Shown: in pieces, positions 1 through 8,686 of the stretch
Numbering within the stretch: the first letter of the stretch is position 1
Layout: the number at the start of each line of letters is the position of its first letter
NCBI GenBank assembly: GCA_964596345.1
Contig: CAZQSZ010000002.1
Location: 1-64,000 of the forward strand
From: CADEDV01 sp964596345
GTDB lineage: Bacteria > Bacteroidota > Bacteroidia > Chitinophagales > Chitinophagaceae
Direction of reading: 5' to 3'
DNA: 64,000 nt
Position numbers and translations under genes: made by a program
Notes under the pieces: model-generated
Database searches by the model: none
What the model was told of the DNA's origin: nothing
Seen by the model: the letters and a program-made list of their open reading frames with translations, nothing else

Positions 1-75
1 GTGGAGGTTACCGGAGTCGAACCGGTGACCTTTTGCATGCCATGCAAACGCTCTAGCCAGCTGAGCTAAACCCCC
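1..75 (-). tRNA. tRNA-Ala (anticodon GGC), at window edge
   Basis: Read on the minus strand, the sequence folds as a full cloverleaf. The acceptor stem starts GGGGGTT at position 75 and pairs with AACCTCC at 9-3. A D arm with TAGCTCAG follows, then an anticodon arm whose loop ATGGCAT carries GGC, and a T arm with GGTTCGACTCC. The discriminator base is A at position 2, and a single C of the CCA end is visible before the window stops. Anticodon GGC decodes alanine. Confidence 0.95.
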
Positions 76-505
76 ATTGTAAAAATGAACTAATCCGCCA
101 CTCATGTATTCCATTGACATTCCCGAACAACTTCGGGATGCCCTGGCGGGCAGCAAAAATAAGGGATTCGGTTTTTGGCGCCAAGTTGTATTTCTAAAAC
201 CAGGTCATACAGGAAATATTACCATTTAATAAGTGAAAACCGCACTTCAATAAGGGAGCCGGGGAGGAGCCTGCCAAAAGTCGTTTCTTTATATCACAGC
301 AGCCAAAAATCAGTAACCATTTACCTTATCTTCTTATAACAGTACACGGACGGTTTCAGGCAACCCGGGTTCTCCCGGGTTTTGCATTTTATCCCGGTTG
401 ATTTTGCACATGACAGGTCTCTCAAAAGAAAGCTATTTTTGCAAGGTTGCCTGAATACCCTTACCACTCTCTGTATATGCTTACCGGGTAAATAAGGAAT
501 AATAA
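76..505. other. Intergenic region between tRNA-Ala and the CHASE kinase
   Basis: I see no credible gene in this stretch. It holds a CCCGAA/TTCGGG hairpin near 122-138, a stronger hairpin at 362-381, and a candidate promoter -7 box TATTTTTG at 434-441. That box lies about 65 bases before the kinase start, but no good TTTG lies 19 bases upstream of it. An open frame on the minus strand here overlaps the kinase and has no recognisable features, so it was left out. Confidence 0.5.
362..381 (+). other. GC-rich hairpin upstream of the CHASE kinase
   Basis: Arms AACCCGGG and CCCGGGTT pair perfectly over 8 bp around a TTCT loop. Only a short, interrupted T run follows, so it is a weak terminator at best. 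It lies upstream of the putative -7 box at 434 and would therefore not be in the kinase transcript if that promoter is right. Confidence 0.4.
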
Positions 506-2782
506 ATGCCGGATAATCTGAAAAAAATAAACAACTGGTCTTTGTTGAAACCGGTAACCATGGGGTTGCTGGTATTCCTCCTGCTTGGATCCTTAAGCGG
601 GTTTTTGAGTTACCTGCGTTACCAGTTGTTGAAAAACGAGGCACACCAGGCTGCTCACAATGTAGCTGAGTCGGCGAAAGAAAGATTACAACAATCATTG
701 CAGTACAGTCTTTCAGCCACACAAGCACTGGCACTAACCATCAGGGATAATGGATTTCCTGATAATATCGATTCAATCGCCGAAGCGATATTAAACGTCA
801 ATAAACACATCGATGCATTGCAGTTAGTGCCCGGTGGCATCATCAGGTATGTCTATCCCCTGAAGGGTAATGAGGCCGTACTGAACTATAATGTTTTTGC
901 TGATTCAACACGGAATAAAGAAGCGTATAAAGCTGTTAGAGAACGAAAGTTATATTTTGCGGGCCCTTTTCAATTACGACAGGGTGGAGTAGGTGTGGTG
1001 GGCCGCCTGCCGGTCTTTATCGGGAACCGGTTTTGGGGGTTTTCTGCCGTAGTGATCAAAATGCCAACCTTGCTGCATGCTGCTGGTATAGATACAACCG
1101 GCGAAACCGGTTATTATTTCCAGTTATCAAAGATTAATCCCGATACTAAACAGGAGGAATTTTTTCTCCAGGTAAATGAAGGATCGGAAAAACAGTTTGC
1201 AGATGTGGTGTCCGTTCCTGATGGCGAATGGAAGCTATATGTAACCCCGGTAAAGAAATACCGGTCTTTTTATGAAATTCTTCCTGTAGCCCTGTTATCA
1301 CTTCTGCTTTCTTTACTGGGAGGTTATTTTACTGCTTATGTGATGAGAAAGCCTGCCGAATTGCAAAAACTGGTATTGGAAAGAACCGCAGAGCTGGATC
1401 AGAGTGAAAAAAGGAATAAAGCCATTATCAATGCATTACCAGACCTGGTTCTCATCATTGATAAGGAAAACAGGTTCTCAGATTTTATCAAGCCAAAGGA
1501 AATGGATACTTATGTACCACCTGAATTTTTCATCGGGAAAAAAGTCAACGAGGTACTGCCTGCAGAACTTGCTGAGAAAACTATTGTTAACAAGCTGAAA
1601 GCGCTGACTACGGGGGAAGTATCAACTTACAGCTACCAGCTGAAAGTTGACAATGAGGATCGTGACTACGAGGCAAGGTATGTTACACACGGAAAGGAAG
1701 ATGTATTAGTATTGATCAGGGATATTACCGAAACAAAAAGAGCAGAACGGATGCTGAAAGAAAGCGAAGAAAAATACAGGACATTGGTGGAGCAGGCATC
1801 TGACGGAATTTTTATTGCTGATTTCAAAGGACGGTTTATTGTTGTAAACCCCGCCGGGTACAAACTTTCGCAATACTCAGTGGAAGAATTACAATCCCAA
1901 ACCATTTATGATTTTGTCTTTTCGGAAGATCTGAAAGAGATGCCTTTCCAGATGGATGAACTGGCTGCTGGAAAAACAGCTACCTCCGAAAGAAGGATGC
2001 GCCGGAAGGATGGATCTGTTATTGATGTGGAGATTACCGCCAGGATCATTGCACAGGATCGTTTCCTGGCTTTTATCCGGGATATCACGGAACGAAAAAA
2101 AGTGCAGCAGGAGTTACTGAAGTCAAGGGAAGAACTACGGCAGTTGTCTAACCACCTTGAAAATATCAGGGAGGAAGAGAGGATTCATATTGCCCGTGAA
2201 ATTCATGATGAGTTGGGGCAGCACCTGACCGTTATCAAAATGGATATTTCCCGCCTGGGTAAAAAGATCGCTGGTAATGAAGTGTTAGAAAAGGAAGTAC
2301 AGGAGATACTGGAAATGATCAATACAATTGTGGCTACAGTTAGAAAAATATCATCTGAACTGCGACCCAGCATGCTGGATGACCTGGGCCTGGTGGCGGC
2401 ACTGGAATGGTATAGCCGGGAATTCACCAAAAGAACAGGTATCAAAACAAATTTCAATACCAATGTAGGAGAGATGGAATTGCCGGATAAAACAAAAACA
2501 GGTTTGTTCAGGATATTCCAGGAATCGCTGACGAATGTGGCCCGCCATGCGGAGGCCACAGAAGTAAACACCTCGTTATACAGAAAGGATAATCAATTGT
2601 TTCTGGTCATTCATGATAATGGCAAAGGATTTACCCCTACCGAAACGATTGGAAAAAGAACATTGGGATTGCTTGGTATGAAAGAAAGAGCCTTGATGAT
2701 GGGGGGGCAATTTATTGTTAACAGCAGCCCGGGAAACGGCACTGAAATCGAAGTGTCTGCATCCCTGGAAAATATCCTGTAG
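506..2782 (+). CDS. CHASE-PAS-PAS sensor histidine kinase (NarX/HisKA_3 type)
   Basis: This is a 758-aa membrane sensor kinase. A first membrane segment lies near residues 15-37 and a second near 258-280. They bracket an extracytoplasmic region resembling a CHASE domain (core YVYPLKGNEAVLNYN). Two PAS domains follow (about 300-410 and 420-530), then a HisKA_3 dimerisation domain with the phospho-acceptor His567 in REIHDELGQ. The C-terminal HATPase has an N box (FQESLTNVARHA) and G boxes (DNGKGF, GLLGMKERA). CHASE domains sense small extracellular ligands, and HisKA_3 kinases normally phosphorylate NarL/LuxR-type regulators. No regulator is adjacent, so it is an orphan here. The three NarL-type regulators between 55 and 61 kb are possible but unproven partners. 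The ligand is unknown. Confidence 0.9.
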   Translation: MPDNLKKINNWSLLKPVTMGLLVFLLLGSLSGFLSYLRYQLLKNEAHQAAHNVAESAKERLQQSLQYSLSATQALALTIRDNGFPDNIDSIAEAILNVNKHIDALQLVPGGIIRYVYPLKGNEAVLNYNVFADSTRNKEAYKAVRERKLYFAGPFQLRQGGVGVVGRLPVFIGNRFWGFSAVVIKMPTLLHAAGIDTTGETGYYFQLSKINPDTKQEEFFLQVNEGSEKQFADVVSVPDGEWKLYVTPVKKYRSFYEILPVALLSLLLSLLGGYFTAYVMRKPAELQKLVLERTAELDQSEKRNKAIINALPDLVLIIDKENRFSDFIKPKEMDTYVPPEFFIGKKVNEVLPAELAEKTIVNKLKALTTGEVSTYSYQLKVDNEDRDYEARYVTHGKEDVLVLIRDITETKRAERMLKESEEKYRTLVEQASDGIFIADFKGRFIVVNPAGYKLSQYSVEELQSQTIYDFVFSEDLKEMPFQMDELAAGKTATSERRMRRKDGSVIDVEITARIIAQDRFLAFIRDITERKKVQQELLKSREELRQLSNHLENIREEERIHIAREIHDELGQHLTVIKMDISRLGKKIAGNEVLEKEVQEILEMINTIVATVRKISSELRPSMLDDLGLVAALEWYSREFTKRTGIKTNFNTNVGEMELPDKTKTGLFRIFQESLTNVARHAEATEVNTSLYRKDNQLFLVIHDNGKGFTPTETIGKRTLGLLGMKERALMMGGQFIVNSSPGNGTEIEVSASLENIL

Positions 2783-2884
2783 TGCTTTTTGCGTAGTGAT
2801 TACTCCCGGGCTGCCGGCATTTTTTAATTTAGTGAACACTGTAGCCGTATAGCTGTTATATATTTCTAACTGAAAGTTTTAAAT

Positions 2885-3046
2885 ATGGGAGTCTGGAGCC
2901 AAATCGCTGAATATCTCTACCTGAAAAAGAAAGACCCGAACCGCCCAAAGAGTAAATGGATTGGGTATATGCATGGTATTAACCGGCTGAGCCTGATGCT
3001 GTTTATTCTCTGCCTGATTATACTGGCTATTAAATTACTCCGCTAA
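2885..3046 (+). CDS. Small single-pass membrane protein (DUF6728-like)
   Basis: A 53-aa frame starts at ATG 2885 (MGVWSQIAEYLYLKKK). It has a polar, lysine-rich first half (KKKDPNRPKSKW), a short GYMHGINRLS stretch and one C-terminal membrane helix (about residues 36-50). The pattern resembles a small protein I recall in Chitinophagaceae genomes under the name DUF6728; the match is from memory. It lies 102 bases after the kinase gene and overlaps the 3' end of the convergent lpxB by 12 bases. Its function is unknown. Confidence 0.65.
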   Translation: MGVWSQIAEYLYLKKKDPNRPKSKWIGYMHGINRLSLMLFILCLIILAIKLLR

Positions 3047-4144
3047 AAAGTCAATAATGGACCGGGCCGCTTTTGATGAGGCGTGTCCGCCTTTACTTAA
3101 CAGGTCCTTTAATTCACTATACTCTTTTTGCAGTTCACTGATCCTTGCCTCACTGGTTAGTAATTGATTTAATTCTTTTTCCAGGTTACCGGTTGTAAGG
3201 TCATCTTGTATCAATTCCCTTACCACCAGTTTATCCATGATCAGGTTGACAAGAGAAATGAATTTCACTTTTACTAACCGCTTACCGATCTGGTAGGAGA
3301 GATAAGAACCCTTGTAACAAACAACTTCGGGCACTCCAAACAATGCCGTTTCTAAAGTAGCTGTCCCGGAAGTTACCAGCGCTGCTTTTGATTGCAATAG
3401 GAGGTCGTATGTTTGGTTAGAGACATAAGAGACGTTAGAATAAGATTTCAACAGGTCATCATAAAATTGTTCTTCCACTCCCGGAGCTTTGGCCACGATA
3501 AACTGGTGACCCGGGAATGACCGGCTTACTTCCAGCATAATGGGAAGTTTCTTAAGTATCTCCTGTTTCCGGCTGCCGGGTAATAATGCTACTATTGGTT
3601 TATGGGAGAATTGTACGTTTTTCCTGTTTGTTTTATGCTTTTCAATTACTTCCACCAGCGGATGTCCCACATATTCCACTTCCCAGTTCCATTTGTTCTT
3701 GTAATATTCTTTTTCAAAAGGCAGGATGACCAGCATTTTATCAATGGTCTGTTTCATCATTTTCACCCGGTTCTCTTTCCAGGCCCAAACCTGTGGCGAA
3801 ATATAATAGATCACTTTTATACCTTGTTCCTTTGCCCATTTGGCAATACGAAGATTGAAGCCGGGGTAATCTATCAGGATCAGTGTATCCGGCCTGTTTT
3901 TGAGAATATCATCTTTACAAAAGGCGAGGTTTTTAAAAATGGTCCGAAGGTTCATCAGTACTTCGGTAAAACCCATAAAAGCCAGGTCACGATAATGTTT
4001 GACAAGTTCAGCACCAGCCTGCTGCATCTTGTCTCCTCCCCAGCAACGTATAGATGCCGAAGTGTCCAGGTTTTTTAATGCTGTGATAAGGTTACTGCCA
4101 TGCAGATCACCCGATGCTTCGCCTGCGATGATATAATATTTCAT
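3035..4144 (-). CDS. lpxB: Lipid-A-disaccharide synthase
   Basis: This 369-aa glycosyltransferase of family GT19 condenses UDP-2,3-diacylglucosamine with lipid X to form the lipid A disaccharide at the inner face of the inner membrane. The N-terminal nucleotide-sugar motif GEASGDLHG is at residues 8-16. The C-terminal donor-site region reads TSGTATLETALFGVPEVVCYK. The length is close to the E. coli enzyme (382 aa). It is the last gene of a minus-strand run of surE, a small membrane protein and lpxB, with a 15-base gap before it. Its 3' end overlaps the small plus-strand gene ending at 3046. Confidence 0.96.
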   Translation of the reverse strand: MKYYIIAGEASGDLHGSNLITALKNLDTSASIRCWGGDKMQQAGAELVKHYRDLAFMGFTEVLMNLRTIFKNLAFCKDDILKNRPDTLILIDYPGFNLRIAKWAKEQGIKVIYYISPQVWAWKENRVKMMKQTIDKMLVILPFEKEYYKNKWNWEVEYVGHPLVEVIEKHKTNRKNVQFSHKPIVALLPGSRKQEILKKLPIMLEVSRSFPGHQFIVAKAPGVEEQFYDDLLKSYSNVSYVSNQTYDLLLQSKAALVTSGTATLETALFGVPEVVCYKGSYLSYQIGKRLVKVKFISLVNLIMDKLVVRELIQDDLTTGNLEKELNQLLTSEARISELQKEYSELKDLLSKGGHASSKAARSIIDFLAE

Positions 4145-4159
4145 ACCGGGTGCAAAATA

Positions 4160-4456
4160 CTAATTCAAAATCTTCAGCAGCAAAATACCTATGCCATAGA
4201 TAAGCGTAATGATAAAGATACCTTTGGCTGTATTATCCCTTCCTGTATTTACATACAGGGTAAAGAGTACCACGTTGGCCAGAAGGGAAAGCGAACCTAT
4301 TGAAGTAATTAAGCGGTTGGTATTAAAAAAAAGATCAAGGAATTCTCCAAATCCAAAGCCTGAGTACTGGATAAAATAAATTACCACTAATCCAAGCAGG
4401 GGGCCTATCAGCCCAAGTAAAAGTCCGAGTTTGAGATTATCTTTTTTGAAAATCAT
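4160..4456 (-). CDS. Small multi-pass membrane protein between surE and lpxB
   Basis: A 98-aa protein with three predicted membrane helices (about residues 8-27, 48-66 and 74-94) and no recognised domain. An ATG at 4465 is also in frame. The ATG at 4456 gives a four-base ATGA overlap with the surE stop, the usual sign of translational coupling, so it is preferred. The gene sits in one operon with surE and lpxB, which could mean an envelope role, but nothing in the sequence shows a biochemical function. Confidence 0.75.
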   Translation of the reverse strand: MIFKKDNLKLGLLLGLIGPLLGLVVIYFIQYSGFGFGEFLDLFFNTNRLITSIGSLSLLANVVLFTLYVNTGRDNTAKGIFIITLIYGIGILLLKILN

Positions 4457-5268
4457 GGTCGCCATTGTTTTTCAAGTTGGGTCTTAAGAACGTAATTAGT
4501 CAGGTCAAATTGTACGGGTACCACACTAACATAGTTGTGTGCCAGTGCCCATACGTCAGTATCCTTACCTTTATCAAAGTTCACAAACTCGCCGGTCAGC
4601 CAGTAATACTGTCTTCCGTGCGGGTCGGTTCGTTCAATAAAATCTTCTTCATATTTGGCATTGGCCTGCCGGCTGATCATAATTCCTCTCAGCAGTTCAA
4701 CAGGTACGGATGGTATATTAACATTGAGAACGGTGTTTTTTCCTAATTTAGAAGACAACATTTTCTCGACCACCATTCTTGCATATTTCCGGGCACCGGT
4801 AAAATCTGCTTCAATATTATAATCAAGCAATGAGAAACCGGCTGAGGGAATACTTTCAATTGCGGCCTCCACGGCGGCAGACATGGTGCCGGAATAAATA
4901 ACGTTGATACTATGATTAGCACCGTGGTTAATTCCGCTGAGGCAGAGATCGGGTTTGCGATGCAATACTTTATCAACAGCCAGCTTTACACAATCAACAG
5001 GGGTGCCGGTACAGGCATAAGCTTCAATATCACCAAACATATGAACCTTATGTAAACGAAGCGGCTGGCCAATCGTAATAGCATGACCCATGCCCGATTG
5101 TGGTTTGTCGGGAGCCACCACCACGATCTTTCCAAGATCTTTTACTGCTTCCACCAGGTTCATGATACCTGGTGCCGTAACACCATCATCATTGGTAATC
5201 AGGATTACAGGCTTGTCTTTACGTTTTGCGGCATTATTTTTTTTCGGAACAGGTTTCTTTTTTGTCAT
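4453..5268 (-). CDS. surE: 5'/3'-nucleotidase SurE
   Basis: This 271-aa metal-dependent phosphatase of the SurE family removes phosphate from nucleoside 5'- and 3'-monophosphates. The metal-binding motif is ITNDDGV, with Asp27 and Asp28. Further family motifs are KPQSGMGHA and SGINHGANHS. The first 19 residues are a lysine-rich extension (MTKKKPVPKKNNAAKRK) absent from typical SurE proteins, and they could be a nucleic-acid or membrane contact or simply disordered. It heads the minus-strand operon continuing to lpxB and is divergent from the HTH-S24 regulator. Confidence 0.95.
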   Translation of the reverse strand: MTKKKPVPKKNNAAKRKDKPVILITNDDGVTAPGIMNLVEAVKDLGKIVVVAPDKPQSGMGHAITIGQPLRLHKVHMFGDIEAYACTGTPVDCVKLAVDKVLHRKPDLCLSGINHGANHSINVIYSGTMSAAVEAAIESIPSAGFSLLDYNIEADFTGARKYARMVVEKMLSSKLGKNTVLNVNIPSVPVELLRGIMISRQANAKYEEDFIERTDPHGRQYYWLTGEFVNFDKGKDTDVWALAHNYVSVVPVQFDLTNYVLKTQLEKQWRP

Positions 5269-5329
5269 ACGAAGACAAAAGTGTTTGTTTTTTCCGGCTT
5301 AACCAAAATCAGTCCGGTACTAAATTCTT

Positions 5330-5358
5330 TTTGTAGTTCTAAATAAATTAGTATTTTG
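5330..5358 (+). promoter_or_regulatory. Promoter of the HTH-S24 regulator
   Basis: TTTG at 5330-5333 is followed, 18 bases later, by TATTTTG at 5352-5358. This is close to the Bacteroidota sigma-A consensus TTTG-N19-TAnnTTTG. The predicted transcript starts only about 15-18 bases before the ATG at 5381. Confidence 0.55.
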
Positions 5359-5364
5359 CAGCTA

Positions 5365-5380
5365 ACTAAATTAGTTTAGT
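5365..5380. promoter_or_regulatory. Operator-like inverted repeat abutting the regulator start codon
   Basis: ACTAAA and TTTAGT form perfect 6-bp arms around a TTAG spacer, and the last base directly precedes the ATG at 5381. Related half-sites occur upstream: ACTAAATT at 5319 and CTAAATAAATTAG from 5339. This is the layout expected for a repressor controlling its own gene. Binding by the downstream HTH protein is an inference. Confidence 0.5.
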
Positions 5381-6130
5381 ATGGCAGTTTCCAATCAAAA
5401 CCTGAAATATCTTCGTAAATTACGTGGCTGGACACAGGAAGAATTTGCACAAAAATTAAGGATCAAAAGATCTCTTTTGGGTGCATATGAAGAAGAAAGA
5501 GCGGAGCCCCGGATTGATGTATTAGAGGTGGTTTGTGATATTTTCAAACTTACCCTGGATGAGATTCTCCGCAAGGATCTTAGTGATAATAAAACGAATT
5601 ACCTGGCAAAACGCAGAGCCATGAAACTGGCTGCCGGCCGCCCGGATATTCCTTTTGTCCCGATGAAGGCAGCAGCCGGTTACCTGGCGGGTTATGCAGA
5701 CCCCGAGTTCATTGATGAATTGAATACGTTTACCCTGCCCATGCTTTCAGGAGGTAATTACCGGGCATTCGAGATTATTGGTGATTCGATGCTGCCTACA
5801 CCCAGTGGTTCTGTAATAGTTGGTGAGAAAGTGGAAAAAGTGGAGGATATTAAGAATGACACTCCCTGTGTTGTGGTTTCCCGCCACGAAGGGATTGTTT
5901 ATAAAAGAGTGCAAAAAGATGGAAGAACCAGGAATAAGCTGACTCTTGTAAGTGATAACCCAATTTATCATCCTTATACCGTTAATACTGAAGATGTGCT
6001 TGAAATGTGGCAGGCACAGGTAGTCATAGCAAAAGCCAATACCCAGCACCGTTGGGATATGGGGCAGTTGGCCAACGTCGTTTCCGATTTGCAGGAACAG
6101 GTAAGTTCCCTCAAAAAGCGTATGAATTAG
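5381..6130 (+). CDS. HTH (XRE) transcriptional regulator with S24/LexA-like peptidase domain
   Basis: This 249-aa protein has an N-terminal Cro/CI helix-turn-helix (about residues 6-62; WTQEEFAQKL and LLGAYEEERAEP). The C-terminal LexA/S24 domain carries the serine-lysine dyad: Ser136 in GDSM and Lys175 in IVYKR. Ala-Gly dipeptides at 99-100 and 103-104 are candidate self-cleavage sites. The last 30 residues form a predicted coiled coil. Members of this family can act as stress-responsive repressors that cleave themselves, and the dyad looks intact here. The start is the ATG directly after an inverted repeat. There is no clear ribosome binding site, which is usual in this phylum. Confidence 0.88.
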   Translation: MAVSNQNLKYLRKLRGWTQEEFAQKLRIKRSLLGAYEEERAEPRIDVLEVVCDIFKLTLDEILRKDLSDNKTNYLAKRRAMKLAAGRPDIPFVPMKAAAGYLAGYADPEFIDELNTFTLPMLSGGNYRAFEIIGDSMLPTPSGSVIVGEKVEKVEDIKNDTPCVVVSRHEGIVYKRVQKDGRTRNKLTLVSDNPIYHPYTVNTEDVLEMWQAQVVIAKANTQHRWDMGQLANVVSDLQEQVSSLKKRMN

Positions 6131-6178
6131 AGTCAGTTAGCGAAAAATTGCTTAGTAAATATATTTCCGGCGGCAGCC

Positions 6179-6209
6179 TTCGGCTCATGGAAACTGTCTG
6201 TTATATTTG
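6179..6209 (+). promoter_or_regulatory. Promoter of the DUF5916 outer-membrane gene
   Basis: TTCG at 6179-6182, 19 bases, then TATATTTG at 6202-6209, a perfect TAnnTTTG -7 box. It places transcription start around 6215. That supports the ATG at 6227 over an in-frame TTG at 6215. Confidence 0.6.
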
Positions 6210-6226
6210 TCCCCTTGAACTATGAC

Positions 6227-8686
6227 ATGCTGCTGAGAAGATTTACTTTTTTCCCGCTCCTGCTGATTACCGTGTCCCTCTTTTCACAAGGAAAGATACT
6301 GGATGCTGTTAAGATCATCCAGGCCCCCAAAATTGACGGGAGCCTGGATGATGCAGCATGGGCTAATGTTATTCCCGCCGAGGGGTTTATTCAAAATTTT
6401 CCTGCAGTAGGACAACCTGCCACTCAACGAACTTCCGTTAAGATCGCTTATGACAATAATGCCATTTTTATCGGTGCTTACCTGTATGACGATCCTTCAC
6501 AAATACGGAAACAACTAACGGCACGGGATGATGAGCAGCAAACCGATGTGGATTATTTTTCTGTCTTTTTTGATACCTATAATGACCATCAAAACGGGTT
6601 TCAGTTCCTTGTCACTTCTGCCAACGTTCAGACGGATGCCCGCCTGGGGCCTAACCTTGGCGGAGATTTTGGCGAATATGGAGACAAAACATGGGATGCT
6701 GTTTGGGAAAGCAAAACCTCCATTAAAGCAGATGGTTGGGTGGTCGAGATGAAAATCCCATATATCTCGTTGCGGTTTGCCAAAAAGGAAGTGCAGGATT
6801 GGGGCTTACAAATACTGCGGTTCATGCGCCGCAACAATGAAAGTGATTTCTGGAACCCGGTGGCCCCAAACGTCAATGGCTTCGTTAACCAGTTTGGTAC
6901 ATACCGGAGATTAGAAAATATATTACCTCCCCTCCGGTTAAGTTTTTCGCCTTATGTGTCCGGGGGATACCGTAGTTCGCCGCAAGCTGACGGCACGTAC
7001 CTGAAAGATTGGCTGGGCAGTGGCGGTATGGATGTAAAGTATGGTATCAATGAAAGCTTTACCCTGGATGCAACACTGATCCCGGATTTCGGGCAAGTAA
7101 TATCAGATAATGTAGTGAATAATCTTACGCCTTATGAAGTAAGATTTACAGAGAACCGCCCCTTTTTTACAGAGGGAACAGAGATATTCAATAAAGCAGG
7201 TTTGTTCTATTCCCGCCGGGTAGGGGCAATGCCTTCCAGGTATAATAGTGTCAGGAATTTTGTGGCTGCAAATAGTGATTGGCATATCATTAAGAATCCA
7301 TCTGTGACACGTTTGTATAATGCGACTAAATTCTCAGGTCGTACAGAAAATAAATTAGGTATTGGTATTTTCAATGCTGTGACTGCTGCGGCGCATGCAA
7401 AGATCAGAAATACCGTAAGTGGCAAGGATTCGGTAATTGAAACAGAGCCATTAGCCAATTATAATATCATTGTTCTGGACCAGGCCTTAAAAGGAAGATC
7501 ATATCTCACCCTTACCAATACCAATGTTATACGAAGCGGAACGGCAAGAGATGCTAATGTTACCGCAGTGGATTTCAGCTTTTATGATAAAAAGAACATG
7601 TTTAATGTAAGGGGAACAGGCCGCTACAGCAAAATATTTTCCACGGCACCTTATGACGGATATAATACCACGTTAAGAGCAGGAAAGGTGAGTGGAAACT
7701 GGCAATACTTTTTACAGGGTAATGTTGAATCAGCCAACTATGATCCCCGTGATCTAGCTTTTCTACAATCACCCAATGAAGTGGCATTAACCGGTTCATT
7801 TAGTTACCGGCAGTTTCAGCCCACCCCCACATTTTTGAATTATACCTACAGGATTAGTGGAAGATATGGCCGCCTGTATAAACCCGGGGCTTATACAGAT
7901 TATTCCGTTTATGCAGAGGGATTTTGGTATTTCAGAAACTTCTGGGATGTTAACCTGAGTTTAGGTATATGGGGTGATCAGCATGATTATTTTGTATTAG
8001 GTGATCCTTCAACGTATCAACGGTTTGTAAAAAGACCGGCCTACGGGTATGCACAATTAGAAGGAAGTTCTGACAGCCGTAAGAAATTATTTTTCAGTTA
8101 TGAATTCCTGGTCGCAGATTTCTTCAACGTTGATAATAAAGATTATCATATTGCTGAAGCCGGTTTGCGCTACCGGTTTAGTAATAAATTCAGCCTCGAT
8201 CTTTCTTACCGTCACGAAGGGGAAACCGAGTACATTATTTCTGCCGGCCGTGGTACCAGTAATGAACCTATCGTAGCCTTTGTAAATTTTACAGATGCTA
8301 CTGCCATCTTATCAGGTATCTATAATTTCACGCCCCGTATTAATTTGACCATGCGGGCAAGACATTACCTGAGCCGTGTGGATTTCAAACGGTTTGCAGA
8401 TGTGGATAATAAGGGCAATACAACAACCCGTGCAGGAACCACCACCTATGATAACGTAAACATCTTTAACCTTGATGCATTCCTTACCTGGGATTTTCGC
8501 CTCGGAAGCAGGGTGGTATTAGGGTATAAAAACTGGCTCGGAGACGAAGAGGTGGTTAACCTGAATGGAGCAAAAAATTCTTATTTCCGTAACCTTGGCC
8601 GGATCTTCGATCTCCGTCATGGCAATGAATTTACTCTGCGTTTTATTTATTTCCTTGATTATAACCAACTTCGTAAAAAGCGCTAA
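6227..8686 (+). CDS. DUF5916 outer-membrane protein with CBM9-like N-terminal domain
   Basis: 819 aa. A signal peptide (MLLRRFTFFPLLLITVSLFSQG) precedes a CBM9-like beta-sandwich at about 30-210 (IDGSLDDAAW and DYFSVFFDTYNDHQNGFQF). The remainder, rich in alternating aromatic beta strands, matches the DUF5916 family and probably forms an outer-membrane barrel. The related CBM9 fold binds sugar ends in xylanases, but the ligand is unknown here. The in-frame TTG at 6215 is rejected because a promoter -7 box ends at 6209. The gene is monocistronic, and its stop overlaps that of the convergent pdeM by four bases. Confidence 0.85.
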   Translation: MLLRRFTFFPLLLITVSLFSQGKILDAVKIIQAPKIDGSLDDAAWANVIPAEGFIQNFPAVGQPATQRTSVKIAYDNNAIFIGAYLYDDPSQIRKQLTARDDEQQTDVDYFSVFFDTYNDHQNGFQFLVTSANVQTDARLGPNLGGDFGEYGDKTWDAVWESKTSIKADGWVVEMKIPYISLRFAKKEVQDWGLQILRFMRRNNESDFWNPVAPNVNGFVNQFGTYRRLENILPPLRLSFSPYVSGGYRSSPQADGTYLKDWLGSGGMDVKYGINESFTLDATLIPDFGQVISDNVVNNLTPYEVRFTENRPFFTEGTEIFNKAGLFYSRRVGAMPSRYNSVRNFVAANSDWHIIKNPSVTRLYNATKFSGRTENKLGIGIFNAVTAAAHAKIRNTVSGKDSVIETEPLANYNIIVLDQALKGRSYLTLTNTNVIRSGTARDANVTAVDFSFYDKKNMFNVRGTGRYSKIFSTAPYDGYNTTLRAGKVSGNWQYFLQGNVESANYDPRDLAFLQSPNEVALTGSFSYRQFQPTPTFLNYTYRISGRYGRLYKPGAYTDYSVYAEGFWYFRNFWDVNLSLGIWGDQHDYFVLGDPSTYQRFVKRPAYGYAQLEGSSDSRKKLFFSYEFLVADFFNVDNKDYHIAEAGLRYRFSNKFSLDLSYRHEGETEYIISAGRGTSNEPIVAFVNFTDATAILSGIYNFTPRINLTMRARHYLSRVDFKRFADVDNKGNTTTRAGTTTYDNVNIFNLDAFLTWDFRLGSRVVLGYKNWLGDEEVVNLNGAKNSYFRNLGRIFDLRHGNEFTLRFIYFLDYNQLRKKR

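Noticed and set aside
321..734. A 137-codon minus-strand frame before and within the CHASE kinase
   Set aside because: It overlaps the start of a clear kinase gene, contains the promoter-like and hairpin sequence of that gene, and has no recognisable feature.
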